Assembly: GCA_034433515.1 (NCBI GenBank)
Contig: DAOUAL010000065.1
Span: forward strand, 1-64,000
Source: DAOTXS01 sp034433515
GTDB lineage: Bacteria; Chloroflexota; Anaerolineae; UBA4142
Length of the DNA stretch: 64,000 nt
Reading direction: 5' to 3'
The position numbers were made by a program, and so were the translations under genes. The notes under the pieces are model-generated. The model was not told the origin of the DNA. It was given only the letters and a program-made list of their open reading frames with translations, and made no database searches. Shown in pieces: positions 49,806 through 58,003 of this stretch. How positions within the stretch are numbered: position 1 is the stretch's first letter; every line of letters starts with the position of its first letter.

Positions 49806-51170
49806 TTAGCGTTTGTCAAACGCGGGAGCCGGGTAAGCCAGTTTGGCAGTGGCGTGTTCCAGAGGCCAAACGATTTCGAGTTTGCCCTTCTGCCATTGCA
49901 CCATCGGGTTCAGCACTTTGCCTGTGCCATCCGCGTTGAAGGTGACTGGCCCGATCACTGTCGTCATATTGGTAGCGGCAATGGCATCACGAATTTTATC
50001 GCGATCCAATGTGCCGGCTTTTTCGATCGCGGCGGCGAGAATTTGGACGCAGGCATACGCAGGACCGGTCAACAAATCGGCGGGGCGCTTGAATTCTGCT
50101 TGGTACGCCGCGTTGAGTTTATCCACCCCCGGGAATTTCATTGCATTGTGCCAACCCGGGAAGATCGCCACATAGTCACCGTTCTTGCCGAGGTTGGTGC
50201 TCCACGTCACATTTTCCGGTGCGCGGATGATCAAACTAAACTTGGGCGTCCAAGCATTTTCGACCATTTGCTTGAACAGAGCTTCGCCGCTGGGTTGATT
50301 GGGCAACGCCAGAAGCAGCTCTGCCCCAGCCGACTTGGCTTTGAGAATCATGGCGGTAAAGTCGAGATTGCCAACGGCGTACTGCTCGTCCACCACCACG
50401 GTATATCCGTTCTTGGCGGCATTTTCTTTCCACAACGCTTGTTGCTCAAGCCCCCAATCCGATTTTTCTGCAAAGATCGCAACTTTGAGTGGTCGTTGAC
50501 CTTCGGGGATCAGCGCGTTGAGAATTGTGAAGGTATCCGGTCCTTGTTGCACCGATTTGGGGAACGGTGAGAAGACATACTTGTAGCCCTTTTGGTGAAT
50601 CGCGTTCAGCGCGAAAGCGATACCGAGGTACGGAACCTTGTTCTTTTCGGCGATGGCGGTTGTCGCGACATGCATATCACTGGCGGCACCTCCTAGGTAC
50701 GCTACCACTTTTTGATCGGAGAACAGGGTCTCTAACTTGCTCACCGCTTTGGTGGGGTCAGATTCATCATCGTACACGGTCAGGCGTAACGGAATCTTTT
50801 TATCGTATTCCTTGACATAGATTCCGCCCGTTGCATTGATGTCATTCACTGCATAGGTGTACCCTGGCTTGACTTGTTGACCCAGAGAACCAAATTTGCC
50901 CGTGAGTGGGATGGACGCGCCGATCTCGATGTAAGCAGGTGCCGGCTTGGGCGTGGGTGCCGCAGTGGGGGGAACCGTTGGGGGCTTGGTGGCTGGCACC
51001 GGCGTGGGCGCAACGCTAGAAGCAGAACTCGAGGCTGGCGGTTGAGTCGGTGCCGCTGTTGGCGGAACTGGCGTGGGGGCTGGCGTTGGCGTGGCACACG
51101 CAGCGATAACGACCACAAGAGCCACGAGGCAAACGATCCGTACGACCCAATTCAAATGACGCTTGTTCAC
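49806..51170 (-). CDS. ABC branched-chain amino acid-type substrate-binding lipoprotein
   Basis: 454 residues from GTG 51170, with GAGGAGG 9 bases upstream. Signal peptide ends VIAAC (Cys25), then about 60 residues of Thr/Pro/Ser/Ala tether, then a type I periplasmic binding fold (IEIGASIPLTGKFGSLGQQV, YDDESDPTKAVSKLETLF). In Liv-type systems such proteins also bind aromatic acids and other carboxylates. It follows livG, livF, livH and livM in the same direction. The neighbouring ring-cleavage genes suggest an aromatic or hydroxyacid ligand. Confidence 0.9.
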   Translation of the reverse strand: MNKRHLNWVVRIVCLVALVVVIAACATPTPAPTPVPPTAAPTQPPASSSASSVAPTPVPATKPPTVPPTAAPTPKPAPAYIEIGASIPLTGKFGSLGQQVKPGYTYAVNDINATGGIYVKEYDKKIPLRLTVYDDESDPTKAVSKLETLFSDQKVVAYLGGAASDMHVATTAIAEKNKVPYLGIAFALNAIHQKGYKYVFSPFPKSVQQGPDTFTILNALIPEGQRPLKVAIFAEKSDWGLEQQALWKENAAKNGYTVVVDEQYAVGNLDFTAMILKAKSAGAELLLALPNQPSGEALFKQMVENAWTPKFSLIIRAPENVTWSTNLGKNGDYVAIFPGWHNAMKFPGVDKLNAAYQAEFKRPADLLTGPAYACVQILAAAIEKAGTLDRDKIRDAIAATNMTTVIGPVTFNADGTGKVLNPMVQWQKGKLEIVWPLEHATAKLAYPAPAFDKR

Positions 51171-51270
51171 AGTTCTTTCCTCCTCTTCGTTAAGAATGGT
51201 AGACTGACATTGTCCACTGGTGTTCGACAAACGAGTGTTTTGTGATCTTCTATCCCCCCTTTCCCTTTTG

Positions 51271-51293
51271 GATGGCATTGCAGAGATGCCATC
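51271..51293. other. Hairpin between the LivM-type permease and binding protein genes
   Basis: GATGGCAT (51271-51278) pairs with ATGCCATC (51286-51293), 7-base loop. Located in the 134-base gap inside the transporter operon. Confidence 0.55.
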
Positions 51294-51304
51294 ACGTTCG
51301 GGTT

Positions 51305-52249
51305 TCAAGCCAGTTGCACTTGTTTTTTGACTGCGCCCCGGCTCAATCGTTTTTGAATCTTGCTCCAGATGCTCACAAAGCCGCCGGGCAAGAACAAGAC
51401 CACGAGAATAAAGAGTGTGCCGAAGATAATCACGTGGAATTCCGCAAAGTTCAGTGCCAAGAGTTCTCGCAGGATGACGAAAAACACCGCACCGATGACG
51501 GGACCTACAATCGTGCCCACGCCACCGATGTATGCCATCATCATCGAATCAAACGTCCATTCCGGACCAAAGGTCAATTGCGGATAGTAACCGACGTGAT
51601 AAAAAGCAAAGGCACCGCCGGTCAGCCCGCCAAAGAACGCGCTAATGCTCAACGCAAGTAGTTTGTGCTTTAACGCGCTGACCCCCAGCGATTCCGCCGC
51701 ATCTTCTTCTTCGCGGACGGCCATAATTCCCAGCCCAAGCCAGGAATTCACCAGGACATAGGCGGTTCCAACCGTGAATAGCGCTACGCCCAAGAACAAA
51801 TAGTATCGCGGAACAAGCGAATACACTGCCAAGTCTTGGACGGGGATCGAGGAGATGGTCGAGAAGGTGTTTCCTACTGTGATGTAGAGAATCTGCGAAA
51901 GGGCGAGCGTGCCGATGGCAAAGTACACCCCTCTCAGGCGGAAGGCAGGCACACCGATGATGAGCGCCAATGCGACTGCAACCAAGGCACCGACCAACAT
52001 GGTGGGAAGGATATGCCATCCCGCAAACCACAGCATTCGTGTAACGAGCGTTCCCGAGCCAAAAAATGCGGCATGACCCAGGTTCGTTTGTCCGCTAAAG
52101 CCGCCCAAGATGTTCCAACTCGAAGCGATGGACACATACAAAAGGACATAGACGGCGAGGTTGAGTATGCTCTCTGCTGTGATGAACATTGGCACGCTGG
52201 CGAGAAGTACAATGAGAAGGATGACTAGAATGGCTTGGATTTTATTCAT
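51305..52249 (-). CDS. livM: Liv-type ABC permease (LivM)
   Basis: 314 residues with about eight membrane segments; SSWNILGGFSGQTNLGHAAF and LSISAFFGGLTGGAFAFY are LivM hallmarks. Gap to livH is three bases. Inner membrane, pairs with LivH. Confidence 0.92.
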   Translation of the reverse strand: MNKIQAILVILLIVLLASVPMFITAESILNLAVYVLLYVSIASSWNILGGFSGQTNLGHAAFFGSGTLVTRMLWFAGWHILPTMLVGALVAVALALIIGVPAFRLRGVYFAIGTLALSQILYITVGNTFSTISSIPVQDLAVYSLVPRYYLFLGVALFTVGTAYVLVNSWLGLGIMAVREEEDAAESLGVSALKHKLLALSISAFFGGLTGGAFAFYHVGYYPQLTFGPEWTFDSMMMAYIGGVGTIVGPVIGAVFFVILRELLALNFAEFHVIIFGTLFILVVLFLPGGFVSIWSKIQKRLSRGAVKKQVQLA

Positions 52250-52252
52250 GGG

Positions 52253-53137
52253 TTATCCTTCCTTTGTACCGAACAAACCTTGCGGTCTAAAAATCAAAAC
52301 CAGGAGAAACAGAACGAGTCCGATGACCTCCTTGTATGTGAGACTGAGAAAATGACCTGTTGCCGATTCGGTCAAGCCCAGGATGATGCCACCCACAAAA
52401 GTTCCCGTAATGCTGCCCAAACCGCCCAGCACCATCACGACCAAACTTTTGAGCGTCCAACTCATCCCCATCCCCGGATCAATCGAATAGCCCACGCTGA
52501 CTAGCGTGCCGGCTATCCCCGCCAAAGCGGCGCCCATCACAAACGACAAGAGAGAGACCTGTTGAATGTCAATCCCCATCAACGTGGCGGCTTCCCAGTT
52601 TTCAACGGTGGCACGCAACGCTTTGCCGGTGTAGGTTCGGCGCAAGAACAGTTGCAAGCCAACGATCAGTACGAACGCGATGACCATGCTGGCAACCCGG
52701 ACGAGCGGGAAACGCACCTCCGCCAAAGTGAATACAGCGCCAGAATACGATGCTGTGATGCTCCGCGTGTCTGCCGTCCAAAGCCGAAGGGCGATATTCT
52801 GCAAAATCAGCGATAGCCCAAAGCCGACCAGGAGGGTGTTTTGTATCTTGACTCCTTCGGTGAGTTTGACCATCCGACTAAAGAGCAATCTGTAGAAAAT
52901 CGCTCCGATCACGAACAACGAGACAATCGCCATGGGCAGAGAAACAAAGGGGTCAATTTTCCAAAGTGTAAAGAGCCAGAAACTGACATAGCCCCCTAAC
53001 ATCAAGAATTCGCCGTGGGCAACATTGAGAAATTTGGTAACGCCAAACACCAGGGATAGGCCGACTGCCGCCAAGCCGTACAACGCGCCCATTAGAATTC
53101 CGTAAACCAAGTTTTGAGCGAGACCTTCAAACATCAT
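52253..53137 (-). CDS. livH: Liv-type ABC permease (LivH)
   Basis: 294 residues, eight membrane segments; GALYGLAAVGLSLVFGVTKF, NVAHGEFLMLGGYVSF and MVLGGLGSITGTFVGGIILG are typical of LivH. The first ATG overlaps the livF stop, and GGAGA lies 6 bases upstream. Confidence 0.92.
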   Translation of the reverse strand: MMFEGLAQNLVYGILMGALYGLAAVGLSLVFGVTKFLNVAHGEFLMLGGYVSFWLFTLWKIDPFVSLPMAIVSLFVIGAIFYRLLFSRMVKLTEGVKIQNTLLVGFGLSLILQNIALRLWTADTRSITASYSGAVFTLAEVRFPLVRVASMVIAFVLIVGLQLFLRRTYTGKALRATVENWEAATLMGIDIQQVSLLSFVMGAALAGIAGTLVSVGYSIDPGMGMSWTLKSLVVMVLGGLGSITGTFVGGIILGLTESATGHFLSLTYKEVIGLVLFLLVLIFRPQGLFGTKEG

Positions 53138-53844
53138 TGGGAATCTCCTAGGTACGCACTGCGGACAGATTCGAAGGACAACAGGTCATCGCCAGTCCCT
53201 TGCCCAACGATCCGACCGTTCTCGATCACGTACGCCCGGTTCGTTAATTCCAAAGCCGCCCGGACGTTTTGTTCGATCAATAAGACGGTTACGCCTTGCC
53301 GATTGATTTCCTTGATCATCTGAAACATTTGCTCGACCAGAATCGGCGCGAGACCGAACGAAGGTTCATCCAGCATCAAGAGTCTGGGCTTGGACATTAA
53401 CGCTCTGCCGATGGCGAGCATTTGGCGTTCGCCGCCGCTCAGTGTGCCCGCGCGTTGATGTTTGCGTTCTTCCAGTCGTGGAAAGATGCTGTACACCCAC
53501 TTGAGGGTTTCGTCTTTCGCCTTCCGAGCTTGTGCAACGAATGCCCCCAATTCCAGATTTTCCAAGACACTCATCGCGGTAAAGATCTTGCCGCCTTCAA
53601 GCACCTGAGAGATGCCCAGTTCTACAATTTTGTGCGCTGGCATTTTGCCCAGATCGTTTCCATCGAAAATAACACTGCCTGCGGCGGGCTTGAGCAATCC
53701 GCTGATGATGCGCAACGTCGTGGTCTTGCCAGCGCCGTTGGGTCCTACCAAGGCAACCAGTTCTCCGTCGTTGACTTGCATCGAAATGCCCCATAGCGCT
53801 TGGAGGTCTTCGTAATAGGCGTCAATGGCTTCGAGTTTAAGCAT
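53134..53844 (-). CDS. livF: Liv-type ABC ATPase (LivF)
   Basis: 236 residues. Walker A GPNGAGKTTTLRI, signature LSGGERQMLAIGRAL, Walker B LLMLDEPSFGLAP. Overlaps livG by eight bases. Forms the ATPase pair with LivG. Confidence 0.94.
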   Translation of the reverse strand: MLKLEAIDAYYEDLQALWGISMQVNDGELVALVGPNGAGKTTTLRIISGLLKPAAGSVIFDGNDLGKMPAHKIVELGISQVLEGGKIFTAMSVLENLELGAFVAQARKAKDETLKWVYSIFPRLEERKHQRAGTLSGGERQMLAIGRALMSKPRLLMLDEPSFGLAPILVEQMFQMIKEINRQGVTVLLIEQNVRAALELTNRAYVIENGRIVGQGTGDDLLSFESVRSAYLGDSQ

Positions 53845-54565
53845 GCGCCCTCCCTAGATAAACATCAATGACTTGGGGGTTATGGATGATCTCGTTGGGC
53901 GAACCTTCCGCAATCTTCGCGCCCATGTTCAGCACGACGACACGATCCGATAATCCGCAAATCACCTTGACAATGTGTTCTACCATCAAGATGGTTATCC
54001 CAGCATCCCGGATCTGCCGGATCAAGGCACACGCGTCATCGGCTTCTTTGGGATTCAGCCCTGCCATCAACTCATCCAACAAAAGCAGTTTCGGTTTGGC
54101 TGCCAACGCGCGCGCTAATTCCAAACGCTTGCGTTGCATCAGCGTGAGGTCTTTGGCAAGCATTTTGGCTTTATCTGCCAACCCCACGCGTTCCAAACTT
54201 GCCATGGCTTGTTGGGACGCCGCTTTCAGACTGCGGTTCGCTTCTCTGCCGTACACACTGCCGACCATCACATTTTGCAGCGCGGTGAAATCGAGGAAGG
54301 GTTTGACCAACTGAAATGTCCGCGCAATCCCCTTGGCACACATCTGACTGCGCGGCTTGCCAGTAATGTTTTCTCCGCCATACAGCACCGTTCCAGAATC
54401 CGGTTTCAGAAAACCGGTCAACAGGTTCAACAGTGTGGTCTTGCCCGATCCATTGGGTCCAATGAGACCAACAATCTCGCCTTCACTAACATCAAACGTT
54501 ACGTCGTTGACGGCTTTCAGTCCCCCGAAGGATTTGCTCAACCCTTCGATTTTCAACAAGTGCAT
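53837..54565 (-). CDS. livG: Liv-type ABC ATPase (LivG)
   Basis: 242 residues. Walker A GPNGSGKTTLLNLL, Walker B LLLLDELMAGLNP. The signature is degenerate (LTLMQRKRLELARAL), as seen in some LivG proteins. GGGGAGG lies 5 bases before the ATG. First gene of the transporter block, 59 bases after the ferredoxin gene. Confidence 0.94.
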   Translation of the reverse strand: MHLLKIEGLSKSFGGLKAVNDVTFDVSEGEIVGLIGPNGSGKTTLLNLLTGFLKPDSGTVLYGGENITGKPRSQMCAKGIARTFQLVKPFLDFTALQNVMVGSVYGREANRSLKAASQQAMASLERVGLADKAKMLAKDLTLMQRKRLELARALAAKPKLLLLDELMAGLNPKEADDACALIRQIRDAGITILMVEHIVKVICGLSDRVVVLNMGAKIAEGSPNEIIHNPQVIDVYLGRAHA

Positions 54566-54624
54566 TTTTCCTCCCCATTGAGAAGTTACGTTTGGATCTT
54601 TTGGCAGAGCCGAACAGGATGTCT

Positions 54625-54873
54625 CTATGATTCTTTGGGTTGCTTTTCTTCACCGGAGGGTGTTGGCTGGGCGGCCCCAGCTTGCGCTTTAAATTCCGAT
54701 TCTTCAACGTAGATGATCGCTTGTACCGGGCAGTTGGCTTCGCAGGTTCCGCACTCGACACAAAGTGTTACGTTGATATGGGATTGTGTTTCACCTTCGG
54801 TGATGGCGTTACTCTGGCAACCAGCGACACACGCTCCGCACAAGATACATTCCGCTGTAACTACATATGGCAT
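54625..54873 (-). CDS. 2[4Fe-4S] ferredoxin
   Basis: 82 residues. CILCGACVAGCQ and CVECGTCEANCP give two [4Fe-4S] clusters; one motif ends GCQ rather than CP. A 20-residue charged/Pro tail follows. Between the CoA-transferase and transporter genes; likely electron acceptor for the tungsten aldehyde oxidoreductase encoded upstream. Confidence 0.9.
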   Translation of the reverse strand: MPYVVTAECILCGACVAGCQSNAITEGETQSHINVTLCVECGTCEANCPVQAIIYVEESEFKAQAGAAQPTPSGEEKQPKES

Positions 54874-54909
54874 TTGCTTACTCCCATCTATTTTTAGCAG
54901 GTTGCCATG

Positions 54910-55674
54910 CTATCCCATATAAACGCCCTGCCGATCAATGACCTCGCGGATCAAGCGTAATTGCTCCGCGGTCGGCGGCTCGGTAAACGGAATATGCGCC
55001 GGCACCTGTGGTGTAAATCCCATTGTCTTCAAAACATCGTCTAACGTATTCCCAGGATGGATCGAAATAATCGTCATTTGTTTTGTCAAGGGGTCGAAAC
55101 CGAAAATTGCCTTGTCGGTGATCACACGGCTGGGACCACCGGACAGACCCACGCGTATGCGACTATCTCCGCCCTCCAGATAACCCGGGCTTGTGATGAA
55201 CGCGATGGTTTGCCTGAGTTTGCGTGCTTCGTGGCGTATGATAATGACCGTCTTTTTTGCCAACGATGCAATATCGTTCGCGCCACCACTTCCAATCATA
55301 TGCCGGAATTTTCCGCGCGGGTCACCAACCAGGGTCGTGTTCAGGTTTCCGTACTGATCAACTTCCAACCCACCGAGAAAGCCAACATCCACGCGACCTT
55401 TGTGGAGCACCGTGCCCAGAATGTCCGTGAAACTGCTCAACACTTTGGCGCGATACCACACTCGCGGGTCTGCCAGCCCCACGCCGGTTTCAATCGGTTC
55501 GGCATCAATCACACCCAGTTCGAACAACATGGTCATATGGGGTGCGTGCGTCTGTTTTGCGAGAAATGTTGCCACGACGGGCAAGCCCAACCCCACGGCG
55601 ACGATTTGGTGATCCTGCAATTCACGCGCGCCGGCAACTGCCATCAATTCAGAATGTGTATATTCAAGACCCAT
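54910..55674 (-). CDS. CoA-transferase beta subunit (glutaconate CoA-transferase type)
   Basis: 254 residues, family I CoA-transferase. VGLGLPVVATFLAKQTHAP and LFELGVIDAEP supply the active-site Glu region; GGANDIASLAKKTVIIIRHE and FGFDPLTKQMTIISIHPG follow the GctB pattern. Pairs with the alpha subunit encoded upstream. Moves CoA to the acid made by the aldehyde oxidoreductase or to another acid. Confidence 0.88.
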   Translation of the reverse strand: MGLEYTHSELMAVAGARELQDHQIVAVGLGLPVVATFLAKQTHAPHMTMLFELGVIDAEPIETGVGLADPRVWYRAKVLSSFTDILGTVLHKGRVDVGFLGGLEVDQYGNLNTTLVGDPRGKFRHMIGSGGANDIASLAKKTVIIIRHEARKLRQTIAFITSPGYLEGGDSRIRVGLSGGPSRVITDKAIFGFDPLTKQMTIISIHPGNTLDDVLKTMGFTPQVPAHIPFTEPPTAEQLRLIREVIDRQGVYMG

Positions 55675-55686
55675 AGGTGACCTCCA

Positions 55687-56586
55687 TCAATAACCCAGGA
55701 TCGGATCGGCGCGTAAACCATTCAAGTGCTTCATTCCACCCACCAGTTCAAGATACTCCCAATGATCCTTTGTGCCGTACACATATTTGTCGAGGTATGC
55801 CTTGAGATTTTCCGGCGTGCTAGTGCCTTCGACATACTTGACGATTTCCTCGGTATCATAGTCATAGCAACGATACACCGACGTGGGATGCGCCGCGAAA
55901 GGCAATTGCACAACATGCGAAACAAGAAAACCCGGAATCGCTACTTGTTCTGGTGTGCGACGGGTCATCTCGACCGAAACCAATTCTTCGGTAAGGATAA
56001 TCGTACGCTGGGCGGCTCTGGCTTGTTCCACGTTATCCCAGCGTGGACCCAGGATGATCGCATTGCCTTCCTCATCGGCTTGTTGCACCTGGACGATGGC
56101 AACATCCGGTATCAACGGCTTGAGCGCGAGCCATTGCTCGCCGGTGAACGGATCGTCAATCATCGCGACGTGCGACGCGTCTTGTTCTTGCAATCGTTTG
56201 AGCAGGTCTGATCCCTTGAGCGAGCGAATTGGAATGAAGGGCAAGCCCAGCGACCCGGCGAGATAACGAAAAGTAATCGAAAGACTGCTGTATTCTTCCG
56301 CGATGAGCGTACCATTTTCAATCGCGCGATTTACACAAGCCAATCGTCCAAAACGATCTAGTGAGCCGCCACCGTAGATGAGACGTTCCACCGCCCCCGC
56401 ACCTACCAAGAGATCGCCATCCATCGCGCCAACACAGTGCGAGATCGTCAATCCTTTGATGCCTTGACGAATGACCTCGCGCGCAAATGCCATATTGCAG
56501 CGCGTGATGGCAAATCCAGACAAGGCAATGTGTGAGCCGGACGGGATTGATGCGACTGCTTCAGCAAGCGTTGTAACTTTGGACAC
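55687..56586 (-). CDS. CoA-transferase alpha subunit (glutaconate CoA-transferase type)
   Basis: 299 residues, family I. IPSGSHIALSGFAITR, GAVERLIYGGGSLDRFG and QQADEEGNAIILGPRWDN match GctA-like subunits. The gap to the beta subunit is 12 bases. Substrate is not determinable; the downstream hydratase and aldolase suggest a dicarboxylic acid. Confidence 0.88.
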   Translation of the reverse strand: MSKVTTLAEAVASIPSGSHIALSGFAITRCNMAFAREVIRQGIKGLTISHCVGAMDGDLLVGAGAVERLIYGGGSLDRFGRLACVNRAIENGTLIAEEYSSLSITFRYLAGSLGLPFIPIRSLKGSDLLKRLQEQDASHVAMIDDPFTGEQWLALKPLIPDVAIVQVQQADEEGNAIILGPRWDNVEQARAAQRTIILTEELVSVEMTRRTPEQVAIPGFLVSHVVQLPFAAHPTSVYRCYDYDTEEIVKYVEGTSTPENLKAYLDKYVYGTKDHWEYLELVGGMKHLNGLRADPILGY

Positions 56587-56595
56587 GCACGCCTC

Positions 56596-57060
56596 CTATC
56601 TCAACACGGGTCGTTGTTCAAAGGTAACCAGCAACAAATGGCAGCCGTCTGCTTCCACTTTGATTTCGGCGGGTTCCACTGGACGATCTAATTTTTCCTC
56701 GATCGCAAAAGCGATGAGATTGGCTGGCACACACGTGAATGGCGGGATGTCATATTGCGCCAAACGCTCCTCGACGGCGCGGTGAATACACCCTTCCACT
56801 TGGACACGCAGGAGACGCCCCTCTTCGACGAAAGAAATTTTGGCGACAATGCCCTCATCCTTCAACGCTTTTTCGATGGCGCGAATAAAATCGCTGATCT
56901 CGTTCGTTGTGAGTTGGGGCAACACTTGGGATTTGAAATGTTCACGCCCAACCGAGACGGTGCGAAAGCGTGCGCCCAAGCCGCGTTCGTCCCAGAACGC
57001 TTTTTGGAGATCGAACATCAAATCGTTTGCATAATTTTGGGGAATGGATGGGTTACTCAT
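56596..57060 (-). CDS. Hypothetical protein, Cys/His-containing
   Basis: 154 residues, no family recognised. Predicted cytoplasmic. The C-terminal half has GCIHRAVEERL, FTCVPANLIAFAIEE and DGCHLLLVTFE: three cysteines, two of them followed by His, at regular spacing, which could bind a metal or cofactor. It overlaps the nitroreductase gene (ATGA) and is 9 bases from the CoA-transferase, so it belongs to the aldehyde oxidoreductase/CoA pathway unit. Confidence 0.75.
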   Translation of the reverse strand: MSNPSIPQNYANDLMFDLQKAFWDERGLGARFRTVSVGREHFKSQVLPQLTTNEISDFIRAIEKALKDEGIVAKISFVEEGRLLRVQVEGCIHRAVEERLAQYDIPPFTCVPANLIAFAIEEKLDRPVEPAEIKVEADGCHLLLVTFEQRPVLR

Positions 57061-57743
57061 GCTTGCCCCTCTTCTGGTTTTTTGTAATACGGCACACTGA
57101 ACTTTTCCCTAAAGACCAACTCGTGAATTGGCAAGCGTGGACGCGGGCGATGCGGTCGCACCGGATGACCCAGTGCAATGATGCTGACGGCTTTGTATCC
57201 TTCCGGGATGTCGAACAAGGCTTTGACGCGCTCTTCATCGCGGACATCAATACACGGGGCAATGACCCAGCATGCGCCCAAGCCCAACGCCGCGATCATC
57301 AACAACATATTTTCGATGGCGGCGGAAACATCGTAGGGCATGTCCCAGACATGCTTTTTGCCGCAGACAATGATATTGACCGGCGCGTCTGCCAAGAATG
57401 CCGACACCGAACCCGACGTCAGTTTTTCGAACGCCGCCTTTTTCTTTGCTTCGTCTTTCAGGTTGGCAAAACGTTCCTGCATCTTTTGCGTCACAAACTC
57501 GGCGGTGAAACGACGCCCGCTTCCGCCGCCGGCAATCGCCCCCAGTTTCTTGCGTGCTTCCGGGTCTTTGACGATGATGAACCGCCACGGTTGTGCGTCT
57601 TCGCCGGAGGGGGCTTGGCGACCCATTTCCAAAATCAGATCCAAGTCTTGGTCCGAAACCGGCTCTTGGGTATAATCGCGAATACTGCGACGATCCAAAA
57701 TGATTTTCTTCGCCGCTTCGACTAGATTAAACGTCTCAGTCAT
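57057..57743 (-). CDS. Nitroreductase-family flavoprotein
   Basis: 228 residues. RRSIRDYTQEPVSDQDLDLI and ILEMGRQAPSGEDAQPWRF are the FMN-binding signature; LMIAALGLGACWVIAP is the second. Family members reduce nitro groups, quinones or, in BluB-like cases, break flavin. Adjacent to the MoaD-like gene with no gap. It may reduce an enone or aromatic intermediate; the role is unknown. Confidence 0.88.
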   Translation of the reverse strand: MTETFNLVEAAKKIILDRRSIRDYTQEPVSDQDLDLILEMGRQAPSGEDAQPWRFIIVKDPEARKKLGAIAGGGSGRRFTAEFVTQKMQERFANLKDEAKKKAAFEKLTSGSVSAFLADAPVNIIVCGKKHVWDMPYDVSAAIENMLLMIAALGLGACWVIAPCIDVRDEERVKALFDIPEGYKAVSIIALGHPVRPHRPRPRLPIHELVFREKFSVPYYKKPEEGQA

Positions 57744-57995
57744 TTATTCCTCCTTGAATGTTATTTCGATTGACCCGCCCGACACCGGTGGGAAAAAGCA
57801 TAAACGACACGTTGTCGGCACGAGATCGTCTAATTCCTTTTGCACACCATTGATCACAATCAGTCCAACCGCGTCGGGATTCAAACCGAGTTGGGCGATC
57901 ACTTGACGGGCCGGCGTCGCCTGCTCGAGTATGAGCGTTTGTCTTCGGGGCAGATCGGGCAATAATCCACCGAATAATTCGATCTCGACAGCCAA
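57744..57995 (-). CDS. MoaD/ThiS-family sulfur-carrier-like protein with C-terminal extension
   Basis: 83 residues from TTG 57995. The beta-grasp pattern ends FFPPVSGG, the normal Gly-Gly tail of MoaD, but nine more residues follow (SIEITFKEE). MoaD needs a free C-terminal Gly-Gly for adenylation and sulfur loading, so this protein would need clipping or may have another job. Such MoaD-like genes lie beside tungsten aldehyde oxidoreductase genes, as here. Confidence 0.8.
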   Translation of the reverse strand: MAVEIELFGGLLPDLPRRQTLILEQATPARQVIAQLGLNPDAVGLIVINGVQKELDDLVPTTCRLCFFPPVSGGSIEITFKEE

Positions 57996-58003
57996 GCGAT
58001 CAC

